Shown in pieces: positions 33,791-45,617 of a DNA stretch of 64,000 bases. The notes below the pieces were generated by a model. The model was given only the letters and a program-made list of their open reading frames with translations, was not told the DNA's origin and searched no databases. The translations under genes and the position numbers were made by a program. Within the stretch, counting starts at the first letter, position 1. Each line of letters starts with the position of its first letter. The stretch comes from Armigeres subalbatus (Eukaryota > Arthropoda > Insecta > Diptera > Culicidae), in the NCBI RefSeq assembly GCF_024139115.2, contig NW_026943218.1, positions 57,922-121,921 of the forward strand, given 5' to 3'.

Positions 33791-35489
33791 TTCGATGGAT
33801 ATTTTGAAATAAAGTTAAAAGTAATTAAAAGCTCTAGACGTTTTTTTAGACAAAATCAATTGTAAATAAATTTTGAGATTGGGTTTTAGTATTGTTATTA
33901 AAGTTAATAGCCTTTGACGTTTTTATTCTTTTAAGCAAAACAATCAATAAATTGAATTAAAGCTTATCATTATTATTGTAAATTAATTATTTTGTTTTTT
34001 TTCTGTATATATTATTATGTTTTTCGAAGGTAGAAAATTGAAAACAGTGGTTTTAAAAAAGTGAAGTGATGTAAAAGGAATCTTTTGGTGTCTTCCAGAT
34101 AAGGGTATGCGATAACACACTTTTTCCTAACGAAACGAAACGAAACGAAATTTAAAATGTCTATGCTGATTCGGATCGAAACGAAACGAAATATAGATTT
34201 ACTTTTGAGACTTCGAAACGATACGAAATCAAGGTTCACTTATTTCGAAATTTTTCGAAACGAAACGAAATTTTTTTTTCCGCGGAATTTTTATTAAAAT
34301 GCTTTTACATTATGTACGCAATTCTGATTTCACTTATTCAAAGTCAAATAACTGTTTTGCGACCAATAAAGTTATAATAACAGAAGAGGCAGTCTGTTAT
34401 AAGTCGCCGCATGTGGTAAACCGGCGATAAGGCAATACCCCAGCATTTGTGCCGCTTTCAAAGCAATTCATCGTGGAGCGTGTGCTCCCAATTTTATACC
34501 AGTTTTATATCAGTAAGCATATGAAAATAAAGAAATTGTGGGATTTTTTGAATACGGATTCAAATTTCGTTTAAAACCTTAGTTTACTTAAGAGTTATGT
34601 AATTATGCTGAAGAATACTACATATTGTCTTGTCAGCCTGGTTTTATAGTATTGAGCTAAGTCAAAATTAGAAAATGAAAGCATAGATTTTTTTTTTATT
34701 TAGTGGGATACTCAATTAAGTATCCACATCTGCGAGGCGTATACGCAGATAGAGAATTGATACTACTAGACCAACATTCGAAAAGGGCGTAACGCCCAAA
34801 ACTTATTCCTTCTTATTCGTCCACATATATGTAACATACTTTCGCTCATTAGAAGAATCCTGTGCACCTCTCTAAAATGCATAAAGATATGTATTTCAGA
34901 TTGAATTTCACAAACCCATAGTCTTATATACAACCAGCTCGACGAATTGAGCTATTGTCTGAGTGTCCTTGGCATATGAGAACAGCTGTTATGATCAGTA
35001 TGAGCTAAAAGCTTTCAACTTTCAGCAATTTTAATGATCTTTCAACCCGTTCTGGTTTTTTTTTTGAAAACTTTATGCGAAGATCTAGGAATGCCCACAA
35101 ATCCGCAATGTTCTTTACATATTGTGCAAATAGTAAAATAGCTTGATTAACTGTACACATCGTAGTTGCTAATCATGATTGGCCGAGAAACAGAGAAATA
35201 TGCACAGTTCACCAATTAAATAATATTCTTGGTAAATGAAATTAAATTATTAATTTATTAGTTATCAATTAAAAAAGTTATTCTTATTGTATACTTTCTT
35301 CAGAGTTTCCAATTCATGACCAATACCTAACGATGCTCCTTGCTGTCAATTTAGGATTAAGAGCGGTAAACTATTTTGACTATTGAACTATTTTGATTGT
35401 TATAAGAGACCGAGGAATGCTCTGCATCTCCGTGAGCGCTACGGGAAAGGAATCATTGGTTAGTTGAGATGGTAATTCATGTGAAGCCC

Positions 35490-37250
35490 ATTGGTAAGCG
35501 ACAAAACGAGTTGGAGGAACTCTCTTCGCAGTTAAATGCTCTCTAACAAGTTTGTCGGTTCATCTACCGGAGAGTGAAACACTTGTCACAATCACAAACA
35601 CAATCCGCTTACATCTGTGGCATTTGCTTGAGGCCGAACAGTGATCCCGATAAATTTGTTGCGCATTCCGACTGTGTAAATCAAATCGTCAACATAGCTA
35701 CCCCATGTGACACCGTAATCTTAGTTGGGGATGACAACCTTTCTAGGCTCAAATGGTTATATTATGACGAAGTGGAAGGACACTTGCCAACCAACGCTTC
35801 TTCCGAGCAGGAGTTAACTCTAACTGAAACTTTGATTGCTAGTGACTTGAAGCAAATCTGCAATGTATCAAATTCGAACGGAAAACTTATCTTGACTTGG
35901 TATTTGTAAGCGACAGTAACGAAGCTGTGCTTATTGAAGCACCATATTCAATCTTAAGCCCAGACCGCCACCACAAACCGTTCGTTCTACGTCTGGACTT
36001 TCGTAACCCGGTGACTACGAGGCTGTGAAGAACGAGCTTAATTCACTAGATTGGTTCCAGATACTTAACACCTCGATTACATCATTCTACAACGCAGTGT
36101 TCTACATGATAAGCAGGTATGTTCCTCTTCATAGATCTTTACTTCGGAGGACGTACAAGCAACTCTGGTGGAATGCTGAACTACAGCATCGACGTAATAT
36201 ACTTCGTAAAACGCGTCGCAGGTTTTTCCGTAACCGGACTGCAAAAAACAGAGCTCTTCTGCAAACCGTTGAATCGGAGTCTCGGAAAATCTCGTGTCGT
36301 CTACCTTTCGTGAGAATGTTCACCGTGTACAAAATGAAGTTAAATCGAACCCGTCAGCTTTCTGTCGCTTCATCAAAACCAGGAAAAAATCCCATGCTAT
36401 GTTATCCACTATGAAGAGCCACGCAGAATGGGTACGTTTGCGTACGTTTTGACAGTTTTTCCATGGGAAAACTGTCAAAATAAACGCAAACGTATCCATT
36501 GTGCTTGGCCCATGAGTTTTGCTGATGTTACATCAAATGACATCGCTGAATCTGCTAAACTATTCGCAAGTTTTTTCAAGTCGGTGTACAATACGAACCC
36601 TCCTCTAGATGCGACAGACCTTCTTAGCTCTCTTCCATCATACAACATGAACTTTCCGCGCCCCACATTCTCTGTAGCTGAAATTTCAAAAATATTAGAA
36701 GCTGTCGATCCATCGAAAGGTCCAGGTCCAGATAGACCGCCTCCTGTTTTCATTCAACGATGTGCTGACGTATTAAGATTGCCAGTTTGCATTTTGTTCA
36801 ACATGTGGTCGGGGTTCAGCCAAACCGCACCAAGCGGCTTTTTGACTGACTTGTGATATTTTGATTGCAAAAGGAAAACGGAAAGTATTTTATGTCAAAT
36901 CATGCGTACATTTGTTGTAGGATACCCTCTGCTATGGCGTTGATCGATGACCGTTGCAATTTGTGATTGATTGAATCTGTTACACGAAAACGTTGGCTAA
37001 AAAATTGGAAATTTTTCATTGGCGCTTGGTGTGGTTTGCCAGAACCCCGACCATGTCGCTTGCACTAGGAGTCTTCCCAGATGAGTGGAAAATATCAGCA
37101 GCTCCCATAATGTTGAGAACTATCGTCCAATCTCGACTCTTAATTGGCTGGCCAAAACACTCGAACTGCTGATTCATGAACGTATGTATGTGGCTGCTAA
37201 ACCTGTTATCTCTGAGTACCAGCAAGGCTTTGTACGAAATCGCTCAACTG
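35490..37250 (+). pseudogene. LINE ORF2 remnant in copy C, 5' part (endonuclease, start of RT)
   Basis: The endonuclease-like frame 35574-35909 has YICGICLRPNSDPDKFVA, LVGDDNLSRLKWLYYDE and SSEQELTLTETLIASDL. The linker is at 36025-36414, and the RT start at 36428-36856 has DPSKGPGPDRPPPVF and CADVLRLPVCILFN. 37085-37250 continues with a SHNVENYRPISTLNWLAKTL block and EYQQGFVRNRST. Frames change at about 35900, 36000 and 36860, and a 97-bp MITE sits at 36415. The coding stops dead at 37250 where the palindrome is inserted. Confidence 0.88.
36415..36511. mobile_element. 97-bp foldback MITE
   Basis: The near-complementary halves contain GTACGTTTGCGTACGTTTTG and CAAAATAAACGCAAACGTAT, around the centre TTTTTCCATGGGAAAA. 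ATGA flanks both ends (36411-36414 and 36512-36515). Copy B has the uninterrupted site near 27655. Confidence 0.75.
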
Positions 37251-40078
37251 CACAGTGTTGCTTTTTGTCGATTTCGTGCGCTTTTTTAATAGCATCGTTT
37301 CTGTTGATTTTTTCGCTGTAGTTTGTTTGGAGGAAACGTTAGATATCATAAAGGGCTTTTTTTGAGAAAATCTGTGAAATGATTAATCCACCTAAAAGTG
37401 AGATAAAAATTTTACTTTTTCACCTAAACCATATATGCGCCTAGTGTCTTCGAGAAAGTTGTAGCGGATGGTATTTTAGGCCACTTTGCCAAAAATCATG
37501 TATCTGTGACTTATACTTTACTAGATATGTGACATTTACCGTGGAAGGCCCCTAAAATCAGTTTTTGAGCATAACTTTTTTATATGTTTCAGGCACTTTT
37601 ACACCTTCTACAAAGTTGTTTGGCTAATAAAATACACGTTTTTGTAGAACATTGCGAAGCTCTATCTCTTAAAATTGATAAGTTATTTGAGAAAATATGC
37701 TTTTCTAGGGGTATTTGAGAATCGTATAACTTGGTCCGGCGCAAAATGGCGCAGACAACTTTTAGTTCTCTGAAGCTGCTGTATGTTGACTCTTGCCTAG
37801 CGATTGAAGCTTGTGTTTACACGAAATTACAAACGAGTTATATAGATTTTAAATTTTCTTGTTTTTGGCCTTACTCGTACACTAAGATTATGTATAGGCT
37901 ATAGGATCGCACTAAAACCAATATTTGATGGTGGCCCATAAGCCCATAGTTTTATATAGAAATTCGATAAACTGAGCTGATGTCTGTATGTGTGTATGAG
38001 TGTATGTGTGTATGTGTTGACATTTAAAAGACACCTTTTTGCCTTTCTCGTACACTAAGTGCAAAACTAAAAGACTTTTTATTAAGACTAGATATACACA
38101 TAGTGTCTTCAGGAAAGCTGTAGCGGATAGTATTTTGAGCCATATTGCCAAAGACACCCCATGTCTAACTATTATACTTTAAAAATATGTGACTTTTCAA
38201 TGGAAGATCCCTAAAATCACATTTTTTATCATAACTTTTTCTATTTTCCAAGACTTTTCCAACCTTCTACAAAGTTATTTGTCAAACAAAACTACACGTT
38301 TTGTGGAACATTGCGAAGCGCTATCTCTTAAAGCTTAAAAGTTATAATGAAAAAGGTGTTTTTCTAGGGGTGTTCAGAAATCAAATAGCCTGTTCCGGCG
38401 CAAAATGGCCCTAAAACTTTTTAGGCTTCAGAAGCTACTGTTCTTCTACTTTTCTCTAGTGATTGAATCTTATGTTTACACGAAATTACACGTGTGTTAT
38501 ATAGATTTCAAACTTCCAAACTTCAAAGAGAATAGATTTCGTTTATCTATCTCAACTAGAAAAAAAAATAAAGACCATTTAATATAAGAGTATTAATTAT
38601 TTCAAATCCTCAAGAAATCTATTTGTCCCTAATACCTGAAGTAAGCGAAACTGCCATTTTCAAATTTCGTTTAACGGATAATTCACTTTCACATGTAACT
38701 CGAAAAATTTCACCGAACACACCGAACTGTGATGTACATTTCAACGTTTTTGACAGCTTGATACACGCTCAAAAACATTTAATCATATTTGTGTATTCAA
38801 TTGCGAATCATTTTACAAAATATTGAGAAGCGATTCCTCCTTATACAGAATTAATTAAAAAAGCAGAGATTTATAGAGGAAGTTTGAAATCGATATAACA
38901 CACGTGTAATTTCGTGTAAACATAAGTTTCAATCACTATCCTAAAAAGTTTTGTGGGCCATTTTGCGCCGGAACAGGCTATTTGATTTCTGAACACCCCT
39001 AGAAAAAACACCTTTTTCATTATAACTTTTAAGCGTAAAACGTGTAGTTTTGTTTGACAAATAACTTTGTAGAAGGTTGGAAAAGTCTTGGAAAAATAGA
39101 AAAGTTATGATAAAATGTGATTTTAGGGATCTTCCATTGAAAAGTCACATATTTTTAAAGTATAATAGTTAGACATGGGGTGTCTTTGGCAATATGGCTC
39201 AAAATACTATCCGCTACAGCTTTCCTGAAGACACTATGTGTATATCTAGTCTTAATAAAAAGTCTTTTAGTTTTGCACTTAGTGTACGAGAAAGGCAAAA
39301 AGGTGTCTTTTAAATGTCTACATACACACATACACTCATACACACATACAGACATCGGCTCAGTTTATCGAATTTCTATATAAAACTATGGGCTTATGGG
39401 CCACCATCAAATATTGGTTTTAGTGCGATCCTATAGCCTATACATAATCTTAGTGTACGAGTAAGGCCAAAAACAAGAAAATTTAAAATCTATATAAATC
39501 GTTTGTAATTTCGTAAACACAAGCTTCAATCGCTAGGCAAGAGTCAACATACAGCAGCTTCAGAGAACTAAAAGTTGTCTGCGCCATTTTGCGCCGGACC
39601 AAGTTATCCGATTCTCAAATACCCCTAGAAAAACATATTTTCTCAAATAACTTATCAATTTTAAGAGATAGAGCTACGCAATGTTCTACAAAACGTGTAT
39701 TTTATTAGCCAAACAACTTTGTAGAAGGGTGTAAAAGTGCCTGAAACATATAAAAAAGTTATGCTCAAAAACTGATTTAGGGCCTTCCACGGTAAATGTC
39801 ACAAATCTAGTAAAGTATAAGTCACAGATACATGATTTTTGGCAAAGTGGCCTAAAATACCATCCGCTACAACTTTCTCGAAGACACTAGGCGCATATAC
39901 GGTTTAGGTGAAAAGTAAAATTTTTATCTCACTTTTAGGTGGATTAATCATTTCACAGATTTTCTCAAAAAAGCCCTTTATGATATCTAACGTTTCCTCC
40001 AAACAAACTACAGCGAAAAAATCAACAGAAACGATGCTATTAAAAAAGCGCACGAAATCGACAAAAAGCAACACTGTG
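37251..40078. mobile_element. 2.8-kb near-palindromic element with CACAGTG ends
   Basis: The ends CACAGTGTTGCTTTTTGTCG and the exact inverse bound the element. The 5-bp duplication AACTG lies at 37246-37250 and 40079-40083, and the uninterrupted target is visible in copy B near 27515. The arms (37251-38519 and about 38879-40078) are almost complementary throughout; the right arm lacks about 45 bp. A 360-bp unique centre separates them. Each arm itself contains two diverged copies of a module (words CTAGTGTCTTCGAGAAAGTT / CATAGTGTCTTCAGGAAAGC) plus a TGCCTTTCTCGTA-type repeat. No transposase. CACAGTG and a 5-bp duplication are compatible with Transib; the superfamily is inferred. Confidence 0.88.
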
Positions 40079-41305
40079 AACTGTAACAAACCTGATGACC
40101 TACACTAGCATGCTGAATTCTAACCTGGAGAAGAGATGACAAGTTGACATCATTTACATCGACTTTTCGGAGACTTTCGATAAAGTTCCTCACGGATTAA
40201 CTTTAAATAAATTAGAACGTTTGGGTTTTCCTTACTGGATTGTCACTTGGCTGCGTCCTTACCTGATTGGTAGGTCATCCTTCGTTAAATTAGGCACTGT
40301 CTCATCCAATACATATCCTACGCCATCCGGAGTGCCACAAGGTAGTCATCTAGGGCCGCTTATTTTCATCATCTTCGTTAACAACTTATGCTGTAAACTT
40401 CGATCTCATCGCCTCATGTACGCCGATGATTTGAAAATATTTCGAATTATTCGATCATTGACCGATTGTCTTGCGCTGCAACAAGATCTAGATGTCATGG
40501 CCAACTGGTGTTGTTTAAATGGTATGGAGATAAATGCGACGAAATGCAACTCAATAAGTTTTACCAGATGCAGAACGCAGGTAAACTTTCGTTACTCGTC
40601 ATGCGGAAACGAACTGAAAAGTGTGAGCTCCATAAAAGACCTGGGAGCTACGATTGACCGCAAGCTGAATTTTAATGAACATATTTCAACGAGTACGGCC
40701 AAGGCTTTCGCCGTACTAGGCTTCAGCGCTGCAGATTTTGATGACGTTTACTCCCTGAAAAGCCTGTATTGCTGACTCGTGCGAAGTGTACTCGAATATG
40801 CTGTGCAGGTGTGGGCGCCCTATCACGAAATCCAGATGACGCGAATTGAAAGGGTCCAACGCAGTTTCGTTCGTTTTGCCCTCAGGCGATTGCCGTGGAA
40901 TAATCCTTTGAGGTTACCGCACTACGAAGAGTGATGCCAACTGATTCGACTCGAAACCCTTCGACAACGATGTGGAGATTTGTAGAGGGTTTTTGCATTT
41001 GACATTATAAACAACCACGTGGACTGTCCTGAGCTCTTGCAGCAAGTTAACTTTCATGTTCCAACCCGTCGCTCCCGCCAACGTCAGCTCTTCCAGTCTG
41101 TCCGACACTTCACAATGTTTGGGCAAAATCATCCGCTTGAACGTTGCTTCAACCTGCTCAACGACATTGATTGGTTCGATTTTAATTGTAGCTGAACGAT
41201 ATTCAAAACTATATTAAGACAAATTTTTAGTTAGCATATAAGTTTTAAACCAGTCTGTACAGTTAATACTGAAGATGAGGATAAATAAATAAATAACTAT
41301 TTATT
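40079..41305 (+). pseudogene. LINE ORF2 remnant in copy C, 3' part (RT palm to 3' tail)
   Basis: The coding resumes after the palindrome with a DIIYIDFSETFDKVPHGLT-like motif A stretch. Then come the palm frame 40221-40775 (MGFPYWIVTWLRPYLIGRSS, SGVPQGSHLGPLIFIIFVNN), the catalytic Y-A-D-D at 40419-40430, and KTCNSISFTR/LGATIDRKLNFNEHI-type blocks. A stop is at 40773. The C-terminal region (RIERVQRSFVRFALRRLPW) continues to about 41190, with one further stop. The 3' UTR ends in ATAAATAAATAAAT near 41278-41295. This copy keeps the catalytic motif, but stops elsewhere make it a pseudogene. Confidence 0.88.
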
Positions 41306-42039
41306 GTAAACGAAGTTATTTTGAAAACAAGAAGACGGAAACTGTGTTGCAAATCAATCTAACGCAAGATCAATGTGCTTCATTTAATAAGCTTTTACAA
41401 CACTATCGATTCCGCATTAAATAATGTTGTGCTTTTCGATGCAGACATTAGTTTTATCACTTCGCGTTCTAGCTGGCGTGATCAGCATCAACACGATCGA
41501 TTGCACACTAGTTAAACAAATTTCTGCTACGCGAGGTAGTTTTTTTTCACTTCGCGTTCTCCCGGACTAGCTGTCGTCCACGATCGATTCCCCATTCATA
41601 TTGTGCAAATAGTAAAAAAAAATATCACCATATTGTCGTGACCGGACGAGGTTTCTAAGCTCAATACTCAGCAAACTGATTTCCGTCGTCGATTCGTTTT
41701 GACACGAACTCGAGAAAACCAAAAACATTTGTGCGTTATTTACCATGGAGCTCAAATTAGCTCAATACACGTTGATTCGAGTTACTCAATAAATGAGTGC
41801 ATATCATTAGAACATATGTCAAATGCATATTTCAAGGGATTGATGGTAATGGCATTTTGCTATTATAATTTTATCATAACATCTAATGCCAATTTTATCC
41901 ACTACATTCTCCCCCTCCTCTACTCTTGAGGTGTTTTATTGCAAATTTCATTGAGGTACCCTCATTGCAAATATCTTTGATCCAAGACAAACATTATTAA
42001 CCAATCCTTATGAATCAATCTTCGATTGAAAATATGGCA

Positions 42040-42900
42040 ATCCAATACAAATCTCATCCAAATCCAATCCGCATCAAATCCAAATCCAATCCAAATCCAA
42101 TCCAAAATCAATCCGAATGCAGTCCAATCCAAATCCAATCCAAATTCAGATTCAATCCAATTCCAATCCAATCCAAAACCAACTCAAATCTAATCGAAAG
42201 CCAATCCAAATGTGATCGTATCCAAATTCAGTCCAAATCCAGATTCAATCCAATTCCAATCCAATCCAAATCTAATCGAAATCCAATCCAAATATAATCC
42301 AATCTTATTTCAATCCATATCCTATCCAAATCCAACTCAAATTTAAATCCAAATCCAATCCAACTCTAATCCACATCCAATCCAAATCCAATCCAAATCC
42401 AATCCAAATCCAATCCAAATCCAATCCAAATCCAATCCAAATTAAATCCAAATCCAATCCAAATCCAATGCATATCCAATTCAATTCAAATCCAATCACA
42501 ATCCAATCGAAATCCAGATTCAATACAATTCCAATCCAAAACCAATCCAAATCCAATCCAAACCCATTCCAAACCCAATCCAACTCCAATCCAAATACAA
42601 ATAAAATCTAATCCAAATCCAATCCAAATCCAATCCAAATCCAATCCAAATCCAGATTCAATACAATTCCAATCCAAATCCAATCAAAAATCAATCCAAA
42701 TCCTATCCAAATCCAATCCAAATCCATTCCAAATCCAATCCAAATCCATTCCAAACCCAATTCAAATCCAATCCTAATCCAAATTCAATCCAAATCCAAT
42801 ACAATCACAAATCCAAAAATTCAATTCAAAACCAACCGAAATCCAATCCATATTCATTCCAATCTAAATCCAGTCCAAATAAAGAATAAAATTTAATCCA
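42040..42900. repeat. 11-bp minisatellite (CCAAATCCAAT)n
   Basis: Dozens of tandem, partly degenerate CCAAATCCAAT units, best preserved at 42370-42480 and 42600-42660. Eleven base pairs gives an 11-residue repeat on translation (DLDWIWIGFGL), so the long open frames here are repeat artefacts. Confidence 0.95.
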
Positions 42901-43074
42901 AATCTAATCCAATACAAAACTAAATATAATAAATATATAACTAAAATATAATAATATAACTAAATATAAAAACTAATCCAAAACCAAACCAAAATTCGAT
43001 TCAAATCAAATCAAAAATCCATTCCAACTCCAGTCCAATTTTTATTTTTCTCATTGTGGCATATTTTTTTCAAC

Positions 43075-43395
43075 CTCTGCCCTTCCGTTAGGGGACGCTA
43101 GCATTCCTCATTGTTTTTTTGTTTTTCATTTTGCCAACTTTTTTGCCTTTAATTTTAGTTTTCCTCAATGTGCCATTTTTTTTTTGCCCCTTTCTTGTCA
43201 CCCGGCCTACTCCTCTGCCCTTCCGTCAGGGAGCCTACCGGAGACCGCTAGCATTCCTCATAGTTTTTTTTTTGTTTTTTTATTTTGCCAACTTTTTTGC
43301 CTTTAATTTTTGTTTTCCTCAATGTGCCAACTTTTTTTTTGCACCTTTCTTGTCACCCTTCCGTCAGGGAGCCTACCGGGGACGCTAGCATTTTT
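43075..43395 (+). repeat. Tandem duplication of a pyrimidine-rich block
   Basis: GCCCTTCCGTxAGGG..ACGCTAGCATTCCTCAT with ATTTTGCCAACTTTTTTGCC and TTTTCCTCAATGTGCCA occurs in two full copies and one partial copy, spaced about 160-175 bp. It lies inside the LTR element next to its 5' LTR. Confidence 0.75.
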
Positions 43396-44429
43396 ATGTC
43401 CTTTTTCATCTTATCTTCTATTTCTAACAATGCCTTCCTTCCTTACCTGACCTCGATAACACCATATTCCGAAATTCCAGATAAAACAACAATATTCCAA
43501 CACTACCGGCTGCGTCATTGTCGTGACCGGACGAGGTTTCTAAGCTCGACCGTTCGCCGCAACAATACTCAGCAAACTGATTTCCGTCGTCGATTCGTTT
43601 TGACACGAACTCGAGAAAACCAAAAACATTTGTGCGTTATTTACCATGGAGCTCAAATTAGCTCAATACACGTTGATTCGAGTTACTCAATAAATGAGTG
43701 CATATCATTAGAACATATGTCAAATGCAGATTTCAAGGGATTGATGGTAATGGCATTTTGCTATTATAATTTTATCATAACATCTAATGCCAATCCTATC
43801 CACTACACATATTTAAATTTGAATCAGTGTTTCACTGAAGACGTTTTATAGAAGAAAACTACATACGTAGGAGAACAGCACAAAGAAATACGGCGCCAAT
43901 TTTGTCGCTTCTTTTTGCTAACATGCATGCTCATTGCTCACTGCTGAAAAAATCACAAAAATAAGAAACAAATCAAATACCTTTTCATTGCTTTGTTTTT
44001 CGTGGGATGAATATCGGAGCTATGAGATGAAGTCCAGGAGCAGTAACCCTATTTGTCAACTGAGAATGGGGTTATGTAGTAAGCATTAATAGAAAATTTT
44101 GTATAATCTAAAGTTTTGAAAACAACTTTAAGATTTTGTTCAACGGCGCAGCCAAAAATTTTGATAATATGAAGTCTGGTTTAAGTTTAAATTTGTTTCG
44201 AAATTCCGTTAAATTTCGTTTTTTGTAATTTAACGAAACGAAACGAAATCAAAAAATCAGATTTCGCCATGCTCAAATTCCGCGAAATTCCGCGGAATTT
44301 CGTTTCGAACCACCTGAAACGAAATTTTTCGAAATACCACATATGCTTACTTCCAGATACAGCTGCGCCTAACGTTTACGTGATTCTACTTCATTTGCCG
44401 GAGGAATTATTTGGTAATTCGTGTAAATA

Positions 44430-45230
44430 GATTTTAATTAGTTTTTGATTAATATTCGCCATTCGTGTGTCCGCTAAGACCCGCCTTTCGAGGTAGCTAA
44501 ACGGAGAGGAGTGAAGTTCGCTAGTCAGTCGAGCAAAACTGACCCGACAGTCGCCAAAAACTGTTGTAGAACCACCCGTACGCTACAACCCCGGTGGTCA
44601 GGATCCGAGACCAAGGTCCCCGTACGTCGCTAATTATCGTACGCTGGACCGAACCTGAACCAAGATTTAGTGGCTTCCTTTTAGTCCTCGCCCGGTGAAT
44701 CGGAGAGGTACGTGAAGCCGTATCGTAAGGGAAAGTGGGCTAATAGCTCGAGGGAACGGTGTTCCGGTCGCTCTCGAGGATCGAAAATCGGAAGTCTTCC
44801 GTCCAGCCGCCACTCCCTCCACACATTTAATTCAGCCATTTTGCGCATGAGCTCACACCGCCATCTTGTGGAGCAACGATCGCCCACTGGCAAGCCGCCG
44901 GTAACTTGACGCTCCGGAGACACCGACGTCACCAGCACGTTCGAACGAATCGTCATCGTCGGACGGTTCAGCGTCTTCGGCGCCCTGCCGGAAAGTTCCC
45001 CATCTTCGGCACGCCGCCGGAAAGTATTTGTTTCGGCACTCCGCCGGAAAGCCATCCGTCTTCGGCACCCCGCCGGAAAGCAAGGGTTAAACGAGCTTAA
45101 GTGAGTACGAGGGGCAATAAGGGATAAGCAGAGTGAGTTTCGGTTTTCGTTGGTTTGGCCAGTAACCGTTCGAGGATTTCCCCTGAGGTATTGTCTCAAG
45201 AAAGTCGAGCAAATTATCGAAAACCTCATA
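44430..45230. other. GC-rich block with four short tandem units; origin unknown
   Basis: Clearly richer in G+C than all flanking DNA. At 44974-45081 the phrase CTTCGGCxCxCCGCCGGAAAG occurs four times, spaced 26-29 bp. A reverse-strand frame of 182 codons (45229-44681) spans it but is Arg-rich and repeat-driven, without a known domain. CCGCCATCTTGTGGAGCAAC and the dense CpG content recall promoter or leader sequence of a retroelement or a host gene. I cannot decide which. Confidence 0.4.
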
Positions 45231-45298
45231 CGATTTTGCGAACGGTTACAAAGTCATTTTGCCGAATTTGGCTGAATTTGGTCATTTGACGTCTCACC

Positions 45299-45617
45299 TT
45301 TTTGCCTCTATCGTATACTAAGTATACGTAAAGGCTATATGATCACTCCAAAACCAAACTTTTGATAGAAGGCTCGGAGACCTATAGTGTTATATACCAA
45401 TCGACTTAGCTCGACGAATTGAGTTGATTTCTGTTTGTGTGTGTATGTGTTCAAAATTTAAAAACAAGTTCCATTAGACGGGGAATCCTGTCCCATTGTT
45501 TGCTATTGAAAGTTGGCCAAATCAGAAGTTATGGCCAAAATACTATTTCTTATGCTCAAAACACGATAAAAAAGACTCACTCACAATTTTAAATATTTTT
45601 TTGCACGAGAAATGCAC
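45299..45617. repeat. TGCCTTTCTCGTA-type interspersed repeat, second full copy
   Basis: TTTTGCCTCTATCGTATACT at the left, ACCAAACTTTTGATAGAAGG inside, and GCACGAGAAATGCACC at the right, matching 7306-7812. Confidence 0.75.

Larger units (their letters stand above)
41634..43807 (-). mobile_element. Non-autonomous LTR retrotransposon filled with a minisatellite
   Basis: The LTRs are 41634-41906 (273 bp) and 43519-43807 (289 bp; the 16-bp difference is one deletion). They start TGTCGTGACC and end CCACTACA on the plus strand, with a 5-bp duplication CATAT (41629-41633 and 43808-43812). Read in reverse, a purine tract GAGGAGGGGGAGAA precedes the downstream LTR, so the element is on the minus strand. 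No Gag, Pol or protease frame is present. The internal region is an 11-bp minisatellite plus a short repeated pyrimidine-rich block (43119-43400). Confidence 0.88.
34100..44349 (+). mobile_element. Copy C of the TAAGGGTATGCG family (hAT-like with LINE cargo)
   Basis: The left end is TAAGGGTATGCGATA and the right end, inverted, is TAAGCATATGTGGTA. The flanks are the perfect 8-bp duplication CTTCCAGA (34092-34099 and 44350-44357). It holds the fullest LINE cargo (35490-41305) and three later insertions: 36415-36511, 37251-40078 and 41634-43807. Subtracting these leaves about 5.1 kb as the best view of the ancestral chimeric unit. Subterminal AACGAAACGAAACGAAA repeats lie at the left and TTCCGCGGAATTTCGTTTCG at the right. 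No DNA transposase frame. Confidence 0.93.

Noticed and set aside
36428..36480. Start of the 36428-36856 forward frame as a native N-terminus (MGTFAYVLTVFPWENC)
   Set aside because: This part is the translated 97-bp MITE. The LINE coding sequence only resumes after 36512.
41962..42683. Several open frames encoding WIWIGFGLDLD repeats
   Set aside because: They are translations of an 11-bp minisatellite, which stays open in several frames. No other coding evidence.
44681..45229. 182-codon reverse-strand protein in the GC-rich block
   Set aside because: Arg/Ser-rich and driven by GC content and tandem units. No domain, so only the block itself is reported.
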